The translations under genes were made by a program, and so were the position numbers. From Puffinus mauretanicus (lineage: Eukaryota > Chordata > Aves > Procellariiformes > Procellariidae), in the NCBI GenBank assembly GCA_023333565.1, contig JAJKFH010003927.1, forward strand, positions 372,001 through 436,000: a stretch of DNA of 64,000 nt, read 5' to 3'. The notes under the pieces are model-generated. The model searched no databases. It was not told the origin of the DNA and saw nothing but the letters and a program-made list of their open reading frames with translations. This document shows, piece after piece, positions 1 to 9,090 of this stretch. Every line of letters starts with the position of its first letter. Within the stretch, counting starts at the first letter, position 1.

Positions 1-2585
1 AGTCTGTATCAGAAAAAACTTCTGTGAATGAAATTTACACTTCAGTGAAGTATTTTGCCAATAAAAGACAAAAATGGACATGATTAATTCTAGGGAAAGC
101 CATGAAAATGTGGGTCCAGAAGAAATTAAAGACATAAAACCATAAAGTTGGCTGCCACTTTTCAAGTACTTGAATGTGTGGTAATACACATAATTTTAGA
201 AATTTAGGTGAAGACATATTTGTCGTTTTTCTCTCAACAGCCCATTCCCATCATCCCGCAGAACATACAGGGTGCTCTGATCACATGTTGAACACACACA
301 TGCTCCAATCCTGGAGCAAGCTTCAGGCCGTAGGTAGATGATGGATTTTGTTGGGCTTCCCTGTGAGATAAGTGGTGGTGTGTAGGGGAGCGGCTGCTTT
401 CCTGGTGCCTGACTAAGAGCACCGATGTGCTGCTGGTCGGTGTTGCTGAGAGAGGTACAGCCTGCCTGGGCTCCCTTCTTCCTCCCTGCCCCAATAATCC
501 GCCCCCGTTCCTGCATGGGGAATACGCTGGAGGTCAGAGCTCAAGGGTTTGGCAGTTTCTTACGGACTGAAAGATGCCCAGAGAGGAGCCTGCCATTGTG
601 TGCGTTGCTCCCTGTGCTCCTGGTATAACCCCTGGTTTGGGAAACACAAAGGGGATGTTCCCAACACACTGCAGGGATTACATGCACCCCACACATATGG
701 CTGGAGCCCAAATGGTATGTCAGACCCCAAAATCTGTCTCACTTTCTGTGTCAGGGCACAGTTCCCACCTGCTCCTCTACCAGCCAAACAGATTACTTGC
801 TTTGTGTGCTCCAGTGAATGGCTTGGGATTTGAACCTGTTCCTGTATCTCTCCTTTCATTCTGCATATATCGGATCACTGCTGCCGTTTGGTTAAATACA
901 GGTTAGCAGGTCTCTGGTACTGGGTGGCTGAGAAGAGATTTTCTTCTCTCCTGCGGCAAAGACCCACATCTCATAGAGCTCTTGAAGAAAAATCTTGGTA
1001 GTGCTTTATGACTCTTATTTGCTTTCCCTTCCTTTTCTCAAGCAAAATGACAGATTTGGGACAATGGGACAGAATGGGGGGTTATGTCTGTCTGTTGTGG
1101 ATTTTTCCTCCATGCCTTGAAGAGGGATTGATCTCATTTTAGCACCTGATTTTAGAAAAGTCTTCATGCCTGGGAGCCATGGCCAGACCGCAGGGTCTTT
1201 TCTTGCTGGAACTAGATGCGGTTGAACCTAAACTCTTGTCTGTCTTCTTAGCGGTCTCTACTGCTTTTTTTGCTGCTGTTTTGCTTTTTTTTACTACTGT
1301 TTTTCTGTTCAACTTTTTTGCTTTCCATGAAGGAAAGCTTCTGTAATGGGATCTTCTGGTTCCCACTTTTCCTCACCTGCCTCCATGCACTGTGTGGGGA
1401 GGGTTCACGTGTGGGAGTCAAGGCCAAGGACTTTCCAAGACCATGTGGTGCATAGATGCCAGGCGATGCTCAGCTGAATGTCACTTTGCCTCAGTGCTTT
1501 TCTGAATTTAGCTCCTTTGGACTGGATTGATCCCATTTCTCCGGAAGCACTGATGCCAGGATCTCAACCACCCTCTAGTTCTGGCACCATGAGAGGATGA
1601 TTCAGCCCCTCATCTCTGAAGTGCCTTTTGGAGGTGCCCTTTCCTCTCTCTCCCTTGCTCTCTGCTGACTGTGAAAGGTGCTGAGACGCACAAAACTCCT
1701 GACGTAGGTGCTTCTGCTGTCCAGAAGGCCCCTAGGATGCAGTCCCTGCATCACTGGCTCCAGTGGAAATGGGGTTTCGGCTGTCGCCGCGGCCTCATAC
1801 CGAGCCTTGCTGTGGAGCTGGGTAGCCTCGCCGCCCTTTTGCCGCCCAGCCGCCTCAGCTCTCTGGCAGAGCTTGCTGCTCCCGCAGTGGGCTGTCCACG
1901 TGCCCCTTCCCCGGTCCGTCCAGGATGGCAGACGACCCCTTAAAGGCATCTTTAAGTGAAACAGAAATGCAAAACAGCCATAACCAGAAATGCATGTTAA
2001 GCAGGGTCTGTGTCTTGACACCAGGAGATAAATGAATCTCCCACAACTCCTAAATCAAAACAAGGACACTCTCAAGAGCAGCGTTGGGACCGCTGTTACG
2101 GTCGGTGACCAAACTTATTTTTCCTTCTTTCTTTTGGCAAAGTATTTGTTAAAAGTTTCTGTTTTGTCAAATCCGTGTTCATGCTCTGCATCATGAATTA
2201 GTCCTCCTTCCCTGCCAGCCCTGCCAGGATCCCTGTGCCAAGGGTGTCAGGCCCCTCTCAAATAGCAGAGACACTTTATAGCATGTCACAAAAAAAGTTT
2301 CCCTTTCTTCAACCTGAATCAAACCCTTTCTCCTCGCTTGGAAGAAAGCTGTTTCATTTATTTGGAAGAGGCTTTGTGTCTCTGCTTCAAGGAGGGGCAG
2401 AAACAGATGCAAATTAACGAAAAGCCAAGGGTGGGTTACAAAGACCCACAGAGCAGACCTCCTTCATAAGCATCCTTGAGACGCCCACCGGGGTTTCCTT
2501 TTTAGCCTGCTTGATCCTGTAGAGGACTTGCCAGTACCCCTGGGCACCCTGTATCTCACAGCCTGCTGTTTGGCATCGTCCCTCG
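1..2585. other. Upstream flank of CRYAA, no gene recognised
   Basis: This is the 5' flank of the crystallin gene. No coding exon is recognisable on either strand. The first 250 bp are AT-rich. A T-rich patch at 1260-1320 encodes a lysine-rich open frame on the minus strand (1139-1366), which is reported separately as doubtful. A moderately CpG-containing stretch lies at about 1780-1930. A perfect POU octamer (ATGCAAAT) is at 2407-2414, about 340 bp upstream of the inferred transcription start. Distal lens control elements of CRYAA are known from other species and could lie here, but none can be assigned by eye. Confidence 0.5.
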
Positions 2586-2637
2586 GGGAGATCTGGCGCC
2601 AATTCCAACCAGACTGTCATTTCCAGGTCAGTCTCCG

Positions 2638-2660
2638 CATTTCTGCTGACCATGTTGCCT
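2638..2660 (+). promoter_or_regulatory. CRYAA: Maf-response-like element (alphaCE2 position)
   Basis: TGCTGAC is seen at 2644-2650, about 102-108 bp upstream of the inferred start at 2752. TGCTGA(C) is the half-site core of Maf recognition elements. In chicken CRYAA the lens factor L-Maf (MafA) acts through alphaCE2 at about -119 to -99, so motif and spacing both agree. This supports lens-specific control of the gene in this species. Assignment to alphaCE2 is by position and motif, without an alignment. Confidence 0.65.
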
Positions 2661-2721
2661 CCATCATGAGATCATGTCTTTCCAGAGAAATCCTGCTAAT
2701 GCCTTCATTCTGCGAGACTGG

Positions 2722-2729
2722 TATATATA
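2722..2729 (+). promoter_or_regulatory. CRYAA: TATA box of CRYAA
   Basis: TATATATA lies 30 bp upstream of a CA initiator-like pair at 2751-2752, which I take as the transcription start. Spacing from the start codon at 2847 gives a 5' leader of about 95 nt with no upstream ATG, which is consistent with an efficiently translated, highly expressed lens message. Confidence 0.85.
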
Positions 2730-2846
2730 GGGGGAGCTTCCCTGGGGCTGCACTGCGCAGTCCAGCCAAGGCATCGCTATCTCCCCAGCAGCTGCGCTGC
2801 CCCCACCGCTCTCTCCTTGCAGCCACAGGTTGCAGCAGCAGCAAGC

Positions 2847-3035
2847 ATGGACATTACCATTCAGCACCCCTGGTTCAAGCGTGCTCTGGGACCCTTCATT
2901 CCAAGCCGTTTGTTCGACCAGTTTTTTGGAGAGGGTCTCCTCGAGTATGATCTCCTGCCTTTGTTCTCTTCCACTATCAGCCCCTACTACAGGCAGTCCC
3001 TCTTCCGCAGCGTGCTGGAGTCGGGCATTTCAGAG
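2847..3035 (+). CDS. CRYAA: Alpha-A crystallin, coding exon 1 (residues 1-63)
   Basis: Alpha-A crystallin is a small heat-shock protein that forms large polydisperse oligomers with alpha-B crystallin in lens fibre cytoplasm, keeps the lens transparent and holds unfolding proteins in solution. This exon encodes the whole N-terminal region, starting [12 protein letters not shown] and ending GISE. The [10 protein letters not shown] motif (residues 20-29), the single tryptophan W9, and arginines R12, R21, R49 and R54, whose human counterparts are cataract mutation sites, are all present. The ATG at 2847 has A at -3 and G at +4, a strong Kozak context, and is the first ATG of the leader. The exon ends GAG|GTAAGG, a good donor. 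Residue 17 is F, where I recall L in chicken and F in mammals. Identity is unambiguous. Confidence 0.97.
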
Positions 3036-3994
3036 GTAAGGACCCTTCGGCTTCCTCTCCTTTTCCTTCCCCTCCCTCCTTACGCCTCCGCCTGCTCCTC
3101 CCCACCTGTGGCTCGCTGGTGGGGGCCGGCGGCTGTAGCCCTGCGCTGGGGTGTGAGGGGGCGAGGAGGATCTCCGGCCCACCGCCAAGCACAGCCCGCC
3201 CGCCCCTTCTTGGGCACGGAGGGAAACCCTCGCTGGGGAGAAGGCTTCCCTTTGAGAAACAGAAACCATTTTGGATCCTGAAGGTTGTTTCTGACACGTA
3301 AAAGGCTGCCCTTGCTGCCCTTGTGCCTGCTGGCCGTATGGCGAGGGAAGAGCTAGGCTGTTCCCAGAATAAGCGCCCATGAGGGCAGCTCGGCATGGGA
3401 GAGGACCCCGGCTAGCGGGAGCTTCCTCTGGCCCCCTCCTCCGCCTCAGGATCTCGGTGGTTTTGCAAGCCCATGCTGGAGGACGCAGGAGCAATTCTCT
3501 GAAGGCAGCGTGTAGGAGGAGCACGTAGCCATGGGGGCTGTGGTCTGAAGCTCAGGGACCAGTGCTTTCTCTAGCCCTCTCTTACTGGCTTCCTCCCAGA
3601 GCTAAGACCACAAAGAAACTATAAATTGCTGAAAAGACGAAACGCGTGCTATCAGAGAATGTTATACCGGTTTCCATCCCCTCTCGCTGCTAAGCACGAA
3701 TGCCCGGTGCGTCTGGCAGATCCCTGAGTGCAAAGTGGTCCCCAGCACAAGAATAGCGGCAAGAAGTGACGCCTCTCCCCAGAGCAGTAGCAATGGCGCA
3801 GACGCCTACTGCAGCCTCCCAGGGTCCCTGGGTCCCCGCAATGGGAAGAAGACCCCCGCTGAGGCCCATAGTCACAGAAGGAGAAACCGTGCCGCCACCA
3901 GACCACCCCTTTTCTGGCTTTTAAGCTGCCGCGATGCTGGCACTGCCTCTGCGCTTTGAGCTCGGGTCTTACTGTCTAACAACGTTCGTTTCAG
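3036..3994 (+). other. CRYAA: CRYAA intron 1
   Basis: This 959 bp phase-0 intron has donor GTAAGG and acceptor TTTCAG. The 5' third is GC-rich with a pyrimidine run at 3047-3080 and CpG-containing sequence at about 3120-3240. No extra coding exon and no repeat are recognised. Confidence 0.88.
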
Positions 3995-4117
3995 GTGAGG
4001 TCTGACCGGGACAAGTTTACAATCATGCTGGATGTAAAACACTTCTCTCCCGAAGACCTGAATGTGAAGATTATCGATGACTTTGTGGAAATCCATGGCA
4101 AGCACAGTGAAAGACAG
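3995..4117 (+). CDS. CRYAA: Alpha-A crystallin, coding exon 2 (residues 64-104)
   Basis: This exon encodes the first half of the alpha-crystallin domain, the beta-sandwich that makes the sHSP dimer. The frame starts VRSDRDKF directly after the acceptor AG at 3993-3994. Motifs seen are [11 protein letters not shown] (about residues 75-85), [10 protein letters not shown] (91-100) and ERQ at the 3' end. H100 and E102, two of the residues known to bind zinc in alpha-A, are here and continue with H107 in exon 3. Residue 86 is N, where I recall S in chicken and T in human. The exon is 123 bp (41 codons) and ends CAG|GTAAGT, a consensus donor. Confidence 0.97.
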
Positions 4118-5207
4118 GTAAGTGGAAGTGACGGTGATGGTGGAGCAACTGGGGAGTCAAGCTCCGTTTTCTTTCTTTCCAATGGTCCTCAGCTGAACGA
4201 AAAAAAAAGAACATATCAGAAGAAGGAGTTATTTATCGATTGTCATTATTGGCATAGCCCATTCCCACAGAGCCCCAACCTGATATCTGACAATAACAAG
4301 CTAATCCACTCCTCTTTTGTTTATTTTCAATCATCATCTTCCATAACCGTCAGATGACGATGTCCATTGTTCACTAATAACACTGGTCCAGACAAAGAAC
4401 ATCATCTGGTGCTGCCGAAGCATGGCTGAGTTTTCATAAGCCAGAATCGTTAGTGAAAACAGAGTTTTTATATGCTGATCTGGGAGAGAAAAGCAAGAGC
4501 AAACAAAACAAAAGAAAAACAACCGAGTGCCTCAGGCTTGGAAACTTTTAACACGTATGTCATGGAAATATCTGTGGGGGTCGAAAAGTGAATTATACCA
4601 GCAGGGGTTTAATTCTTCTCATACACTTTTTTGCCCAGACAAAGCTCTAGCCTGGAAACAGTATGTATTTTTTAATATAGTTATTTTTTCCAGAGGAAGA
4701 GAGCAGCCATTTTCACGGCTGACTTACTTAAAAAAAAAATTGCATTTCTCCTTCTTTTGGCCAAAAAAAAGGGGGGCAGGACTGCATACTTTGGCTGACA
4801 CAGCGTTGCTGCCTAGTAAGGAAATACATGGGCACACACACGCACATTGCTTTTACCTTTGCAGAACCCCAGACTTTCTCTCCAAGCATCCTTTGAAATC
4901 GGAGGCTGCGGCAGGGCCCCCGTCCAAATCAGATCCCAACCTATAATATGGCCACAATCACACCCTGCTGCTCTGCTCAGCTCTTGCAGCTTCAGGGGCA
5001 TCACGGGGGGACACCTGCCCTTACAAACCTGTAAAATAGAATAAAAAGCAGAGATGCGCCCGGTGATACTGGCAATACAGTGTCACCATAAGCCAGGGCG
5101 AATGTGGACGCCCCTCCGACGGAGCCGCGGGGTCAGGCAGAGGGAGGTGCGGCGTGGTGCCGGAGGGATTCTAACGGGCCTTCCCCCCTTTCCCCACTGC
5201 CTCTCAG
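4118..5207 (+). other. CRYAA: CRYAA intron 2
   Basis: This 1090 bp phase-0 intron has donor GTAAGT and acceptor CTCTCAG preceded by a pyrimidine tract. It contains A- and T-rich patches (4668-4770). An AATAAA lies at 5040-5045, about 165 bp before exon 3; use of that site would cut the protein after residue 104, but there is no evidence that it is used. No exon or transposon is seen. The last 120 bp are CpG-rich and run into exon 3. Confidence 0.85.
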
Positions 5208-5417
5208 GACGACCACGGCTACATCTCCCGCGAATTTCACCGCCGGTACCGCCTGCCCGCCAACGTGGACCAGGCTGCCATCACTTGCTCCCTGTCCAAC
5301 GACGGCATGCTGACCTTCTCGGGCCCCAAGGTCCCCTCCAACATGGACGCCAGCCACACTGAGAGGCCCATCCCCGTGTCCCGGGAGGAGAAGCCCACCT
5401 CCGCGCCTTCCTCCTAA
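5208..5417 (+). CDS. CRYAA: Alpha-A crystallin, coding exon 3 (residues 105-173, stop)
   Basis: This exon encodes the second half of the alpha-crystallin domain and the flexible C-terminal extension. Seen in order are [17 protein letters not shown] (105-121), including H107 (zinc) and R116, the residue hit by the classic human cataract change R116[11 protein letters not shown] (136-145); and H154. These are followed by the IPV motif (159-161), the I-x-I/V plug that docks into a neighbouring subunit, and the terminal [12 protein letters not shown]. The TAA stop is at 5415-5417. C131 is kept, while residue 142 is S where human has C. Compared with the chicken protein as I recall it, A127, N135, A152 and T155 differ. 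Total length with exons 1-2 is 173 residues, the normal length. The codons are strongly GC-ended and CpG-rich here. Confidence 0.97.
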   Translation, partial: DDHGYISREFHRRYRLPANVDQAAITCSLSNDGMLTFSGPKVPSNMDASHTERPIPVSREEKPTSAPSS

Positions 5418-6260
5418 GCCCGCCTGCCGCTGCGGTACGCAGGCTGCCACCGTCTGCAGGTCTCATTCCCAGAGCCATTGCGTAGATATCAGTGAATATC
5501 TAGAGAGGTTTATTTTGTTGGTTCCCCTCTCCCCCTTTGTTTCTTTTTTTTTTCCCCCTTTCACCTGGATGGGACGAGGAGCTGGGTGAGCGGCTGGTGG
5601 ACTTTGAAGCTTAAAACTGCGAGCTGTGCTGTGGGGATGGCATGGATGGCGCGTGCTGCCACACCGTTGTACTTGCTGAAAGGGTCTTCGTCCACTGCTG
5701 TAGTCCATACCCACCATCAGGTAGGAGGGAGTGCACAAGTAACACTGGCTTCTGGTGCACCACGTCTTGAGGCAAGGCTTGGAGCAGGGGAAAAGCCCTG
5801 CAGACTTACTCTACTCCATGTAGAGTTAAACTGGTTACTCTTAAAAAAAAGCAGCAGAGCCAAGCCCCACACCTGAGATTCCGCGTACGTGTGATGAATG
5901 TTCCTTGCAACCACAGGAGAAATAATAACGTCTTGCCTTTGGGGGTTGCAACGTATATTTTTTTTCAGCAAAGTGTTTAGTGTATCTGTTCACACCACTA
6001 CCCTGTCGTTTCCCTTAGGGACAACTGACACGAGGACAAGCACGTCTTTCCACTGCCTTAGTAGGCCCTCGGGGGAGAGAGGGGGGCTCACCGTTGTGCA
6101 GAGGCTTCACATCCCCAGCCAGCTCTCCCCAGCCTGTGCGTAACACACCGTTTCCCTTGCTCTCACTGTAATTCTAGGGTAGCTCCACCTCTTCCACTGG
6201 TATCTGGCACTCAACCTGAGAACACGGTCAGTGGCGGTCAATAAAGAGATATAGGAAACA
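5418..6260 (+). other. CRYAA: CRYAA 3' untranslated region
   Basis: About 840 nt lie between the stop codon and the inferred cleavage site. A pyrimidine-rich stretch is at 5520-5560. No other AATAAA precedes the one at 6240 in this interval, so a single 3' end is expected. Chance open frames here are not supported as genes. Confidence 0.8.
6240..6245 (+). terminator. CRYAA: CRYAA poly(A) signal
   Basis: A canonical AATAAA is present. A CA-containing candidate cleavage site lies about 15 nt downstream (about 6258-6262), and a GU/U-rich downstream element is seen at about 6269-6292. Together these form a complete polyadenylation site and set the 3' end of the gene. Confidence 0.8.
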
Positions 6261-6262
6261 CG

Positions 6263-9090
6263 CAATTGGCTTTGGGGGTTTCATTTGTTCCTTTCTAAGG
6301 CTTTTGAAGTTGAAAGGTTAGTGCCGTGCCTAACACCGCTTGGAGGACACGCTTTGCACCGCTAGAAGTGCATTTTGTGATGATGACTTGCCCTTTCTTT
6401 CATGTTCCTGCTATCCTTCATGCAAGCAAAAGGATCAAAAAAAGAACAAAATTCAACAGCCCAACCACCACAGCATTTCTTAAGTTCCTTGCGTCAGTAA
6501 AGATGGCAATGCAGGCCTCATTTGCATGACACGATGTGAAGGATTTAATCTGAAATGAATGGTTAAAGGTGTTTGATGGCAGGGCGGGTAGGGCGTAAGT
6601 ACTAGCTCTCCCTGCAACTGCCATGCATGAAATCGATGGCTCCCAGGCCTGCATAGGTGTGAGTGCTTAAGACTGAAGGCTTCAGCACTCGTGCTTGACT
6701 CAAATAGCTTTCCATGTGGAAGTTTATGGTCCTGGCAGAGAGCAAAGAGAAAGGCATCGTGATCTAGGCAGTGAAGAGAGAGGCTGATAGGCAGGTCTGA
6801 CGGGCCACAGTCACCTCTGATGGCAGTTGGCATCCAACTGGTAAGGAAACGCTGCATCACTGAGCTCTGTTTCAATTCCACAACTGAAACTGTTCCGGGC
6901 GCATCATGAGGAGACAGCTTAAGGACGAAGATCCCTCCCGAAGCAGAGGGCAGAGCAAAGAGAGCCTCCCCCTCGCTGCTAAGCCACGCTCCTGAAAATC
7001 TGAGGTGTTTAGGAAAAGCATAGCGTCACTGATAACCCCACATCCCCATAGTTAACCCCATAGGTAAAATCAGTTTGGACACCAAGTGCTTCCCTCTTGG
7101 TAGAGATCTTCACATCCAAGACCTGCAATGTGACGTGGAGCTTCTGAGGTCCACCTTGGCTCCTAACTAGAGAAGGTCACTTCTTCTCCACGAGCAGACA
7201 CAAGTTTGTCTCAATCGGAATGTCTCTGGGGGGTCCTGGATCATGCCTATGAAACAAGGCAGAGCGACAACAAAACAAGCACATTCTTCCCAGGAAAGAG
7301 CACAAGTCCATGCCCTCATTGGGAGGTGAGGACAGCTGGAGAAAGAGTGTTTGCTCTGCCAAAAAGACGAGCCCACCAACCTCTTCCCCTTGCCTGCAGA
7401 TTAGCTGTGAAAAAGAGAGAAAATACATGCAGGGTTTTTTTTCTCATGGCGTGGGTTTAAATGTTAATATAAGCCATAAACACGGAAGCTCTGGGCCTAT
7501 TTAAAATGAAAAAGCTCTTCTGCCACATCTAGGCCAAAACCCAGGGAGGGCTGGGAGTCGGGAGCAAGGGCATTGCCCCTTCCCCGGAGAAAGTGAGTGT
7601 GCCCCAGGGCTCAGCCCTCAGTCCCCTGCCTGAACCCCTGAGGCCAGGGGTGCTGGAAGCGTTTCTGGGGCCAACATCGCAGCACCTGTGGCAGAGCCCG
7701 CCGGGAACAGGGCGGCCGGGGGAGAGCCAGGGAGAGGGGCAAGGCTGCGGGAGGGGGGGAAGTGCTGCAGAAGCAGGGGCGAGAGGGAAAGCAGGGAGAT
7801 TACTGTCTGGTAATTAGAAAGCAAGGAATCCCCTCGGCGTCTGACAATATTTTAAACCTGTTTTCTACTGAGATTAATTATTAGGCAATCCCGAAGCTTT
7901 CTACCAAAAAATGTGCAGCCTGTTGCATTTTCATCTCCAGGGGAAAGGTGTGAATGAGCGTGTTTGGGGAAAGGGCAATTTCGTACCAGGAGGGAGCCGT
8001 TACTACTGCCAGGGAAAGGGCATTTTAACAGAAGCCGCCTCTCGCTGCTTTGCCTGGCACTAACGGCCCCCCGGCCTCTGCTCCTTTCCCCTCGGAGGCA
8101 TCTCCACATCCCCTTGGAGGCATCTCCCCGCCAGAGCCTCGGCGCCTCCCCGCCGCGTGCTGACATCTCGCTCCTTCCTGACACAAGCTCAGCAAAGCCA
8201 GGAGGAAAAAAACCCAAAACCCAGTCCCAAACATTTAGCCCCCATTCAAACCTCTCAGAGACATAAAAATAGGGAAACATATTTTGAGCGGGATCTGTGT
8301 GCAGACATTACCTGCAGGTGTTTGAGCAGTGTGTATGTCTGTCTGTCCCATGAAATGACAATTGAACCATTTTTGGGCCCTTTTTTCTGTCTGGATGGCA
8401 GAAAGTGAAAGTTTTGATGATAGGAAATCAGGGCAGGTTTGGGGCAAGCCGGGAGCTGTGCAGAGGGGGCAGCAGCTCTTGCAGCAGCTCTGGTGCTGCA
8501 ATGCAGCGGGTGCCAAAGGACCTGTGCAGCCCCTCGCTTTTGGGGTAAATCCTGGGGACACCAGACCTCAACTGTCTCGCTGCTCTGAGAAAGGCTGATT
8601 TTAAAGCCCTTTGCAATCCATCAGCCGATTAAAAACATGAGCGGCCAATAAAAGCCTCTGTGCGCGGACACGCCGGGCGGCTGGCGGAGGCGGTGTTTTA
8701 TGCAGGAGGGGGGACGTGCTGCCGAAGGCTCCCCTGCCCATCCCCAGGCCCAGAGACCCCCAGCCCTGAGGGGTTTGTCCGCCTGCAAAAGAGCTTGAGC
8801 ACGTACAATAACGCCTCCCTGCTTACTAGTGTTGATGCGTCACTCAAAATATTTCACATTTTTCACCCTGCAGTCTCCCTAGTCATGTTGGCTGGGATAC
8901 TCCTCCTCCTCTTCTGTGCACTTGGCTCTGCAAAAAATATTGTTTCCCTTTGCTGAGATTAATTTTCCTTTAAAGAGAGTCTCATCATTCAAAGCTTATG
9001 GTTTCAAGAGGGTTTCTTCACCACAGCTTTCTACACAAATTCACCTGTTAATAAGGTGTTGCTAACACTCTTCAAGGATTAACAAACTTA
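6263..9090. other. Intergenic, no gene recognised
   Basis: This is the immediate 3' flank of CRYAA. No coding exon or transposon is recognised. A POU octamer in reverse orientation is at 6520-6527. GC- and purine-rich stretches at 7540-7790 and 8030-8160 give several overlapping short open frames on both strands, which is the pattern of composition and not of coding. Downstream enhancers of CRYAA are known in mouse within a few kb, so this stretch is where an avian counterpart might lie, but no specific site can be pointed out. Confidence 0.5.

Larger units (their letters stand above)
2586..2751 (+). promoter_or_regulatory. CRYAA: CRYAA proximal lens promoter
   Basis: This is the roughly 165 bp just upstream of the inferred start, the interval that in chicken is known to be enough for lens-specific expression (about -162 to +77, containing the elements alphaCE1 and alphaCE2). 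The sequence shows a TATA box at the expected distance and a Maf-type core near -105. Both are listed separately. The boundaries are taken from the chicken literature by analogy and not from a visible edge. Confidence 0.75.
2752..6260 (+). other. CRYAA: CRYAA transcription unit (three exons)
   Basis: This is the inferred primary transcript of the alpha-A crystallin gene. It comprises a 5' UTR of about 95 nt, coding exon 1 (ends 3035), intron 1 (3036-3994, 959 bp), exon 2 (3995-4117), intron 2 (4118-5207, 1090 bp), and exon 3 carrying the last 69 codons plus a 3' UTR of about 840 nt. Both introns begin GT and end AG and fall between codons (phase 0), at the positions conserved in vertebrate CRYAA. 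The start is inferred from the TATA box and the end from the poly(A) signal, so both outer ends may be off by a few bases. I see no convincing alternative insert exon in intron 1 of the kind that makes the alpha-A-ins form in rodents. Confidence 0.9.

Noticed and set aside
3036..3994. Possible alpha-A-ins alternative exon in CRYAA intron 1
   Set aside because: No 69-bp open segment flanked by acceptor and donor and resembling the rodent insert was found; birds are not known to use it.
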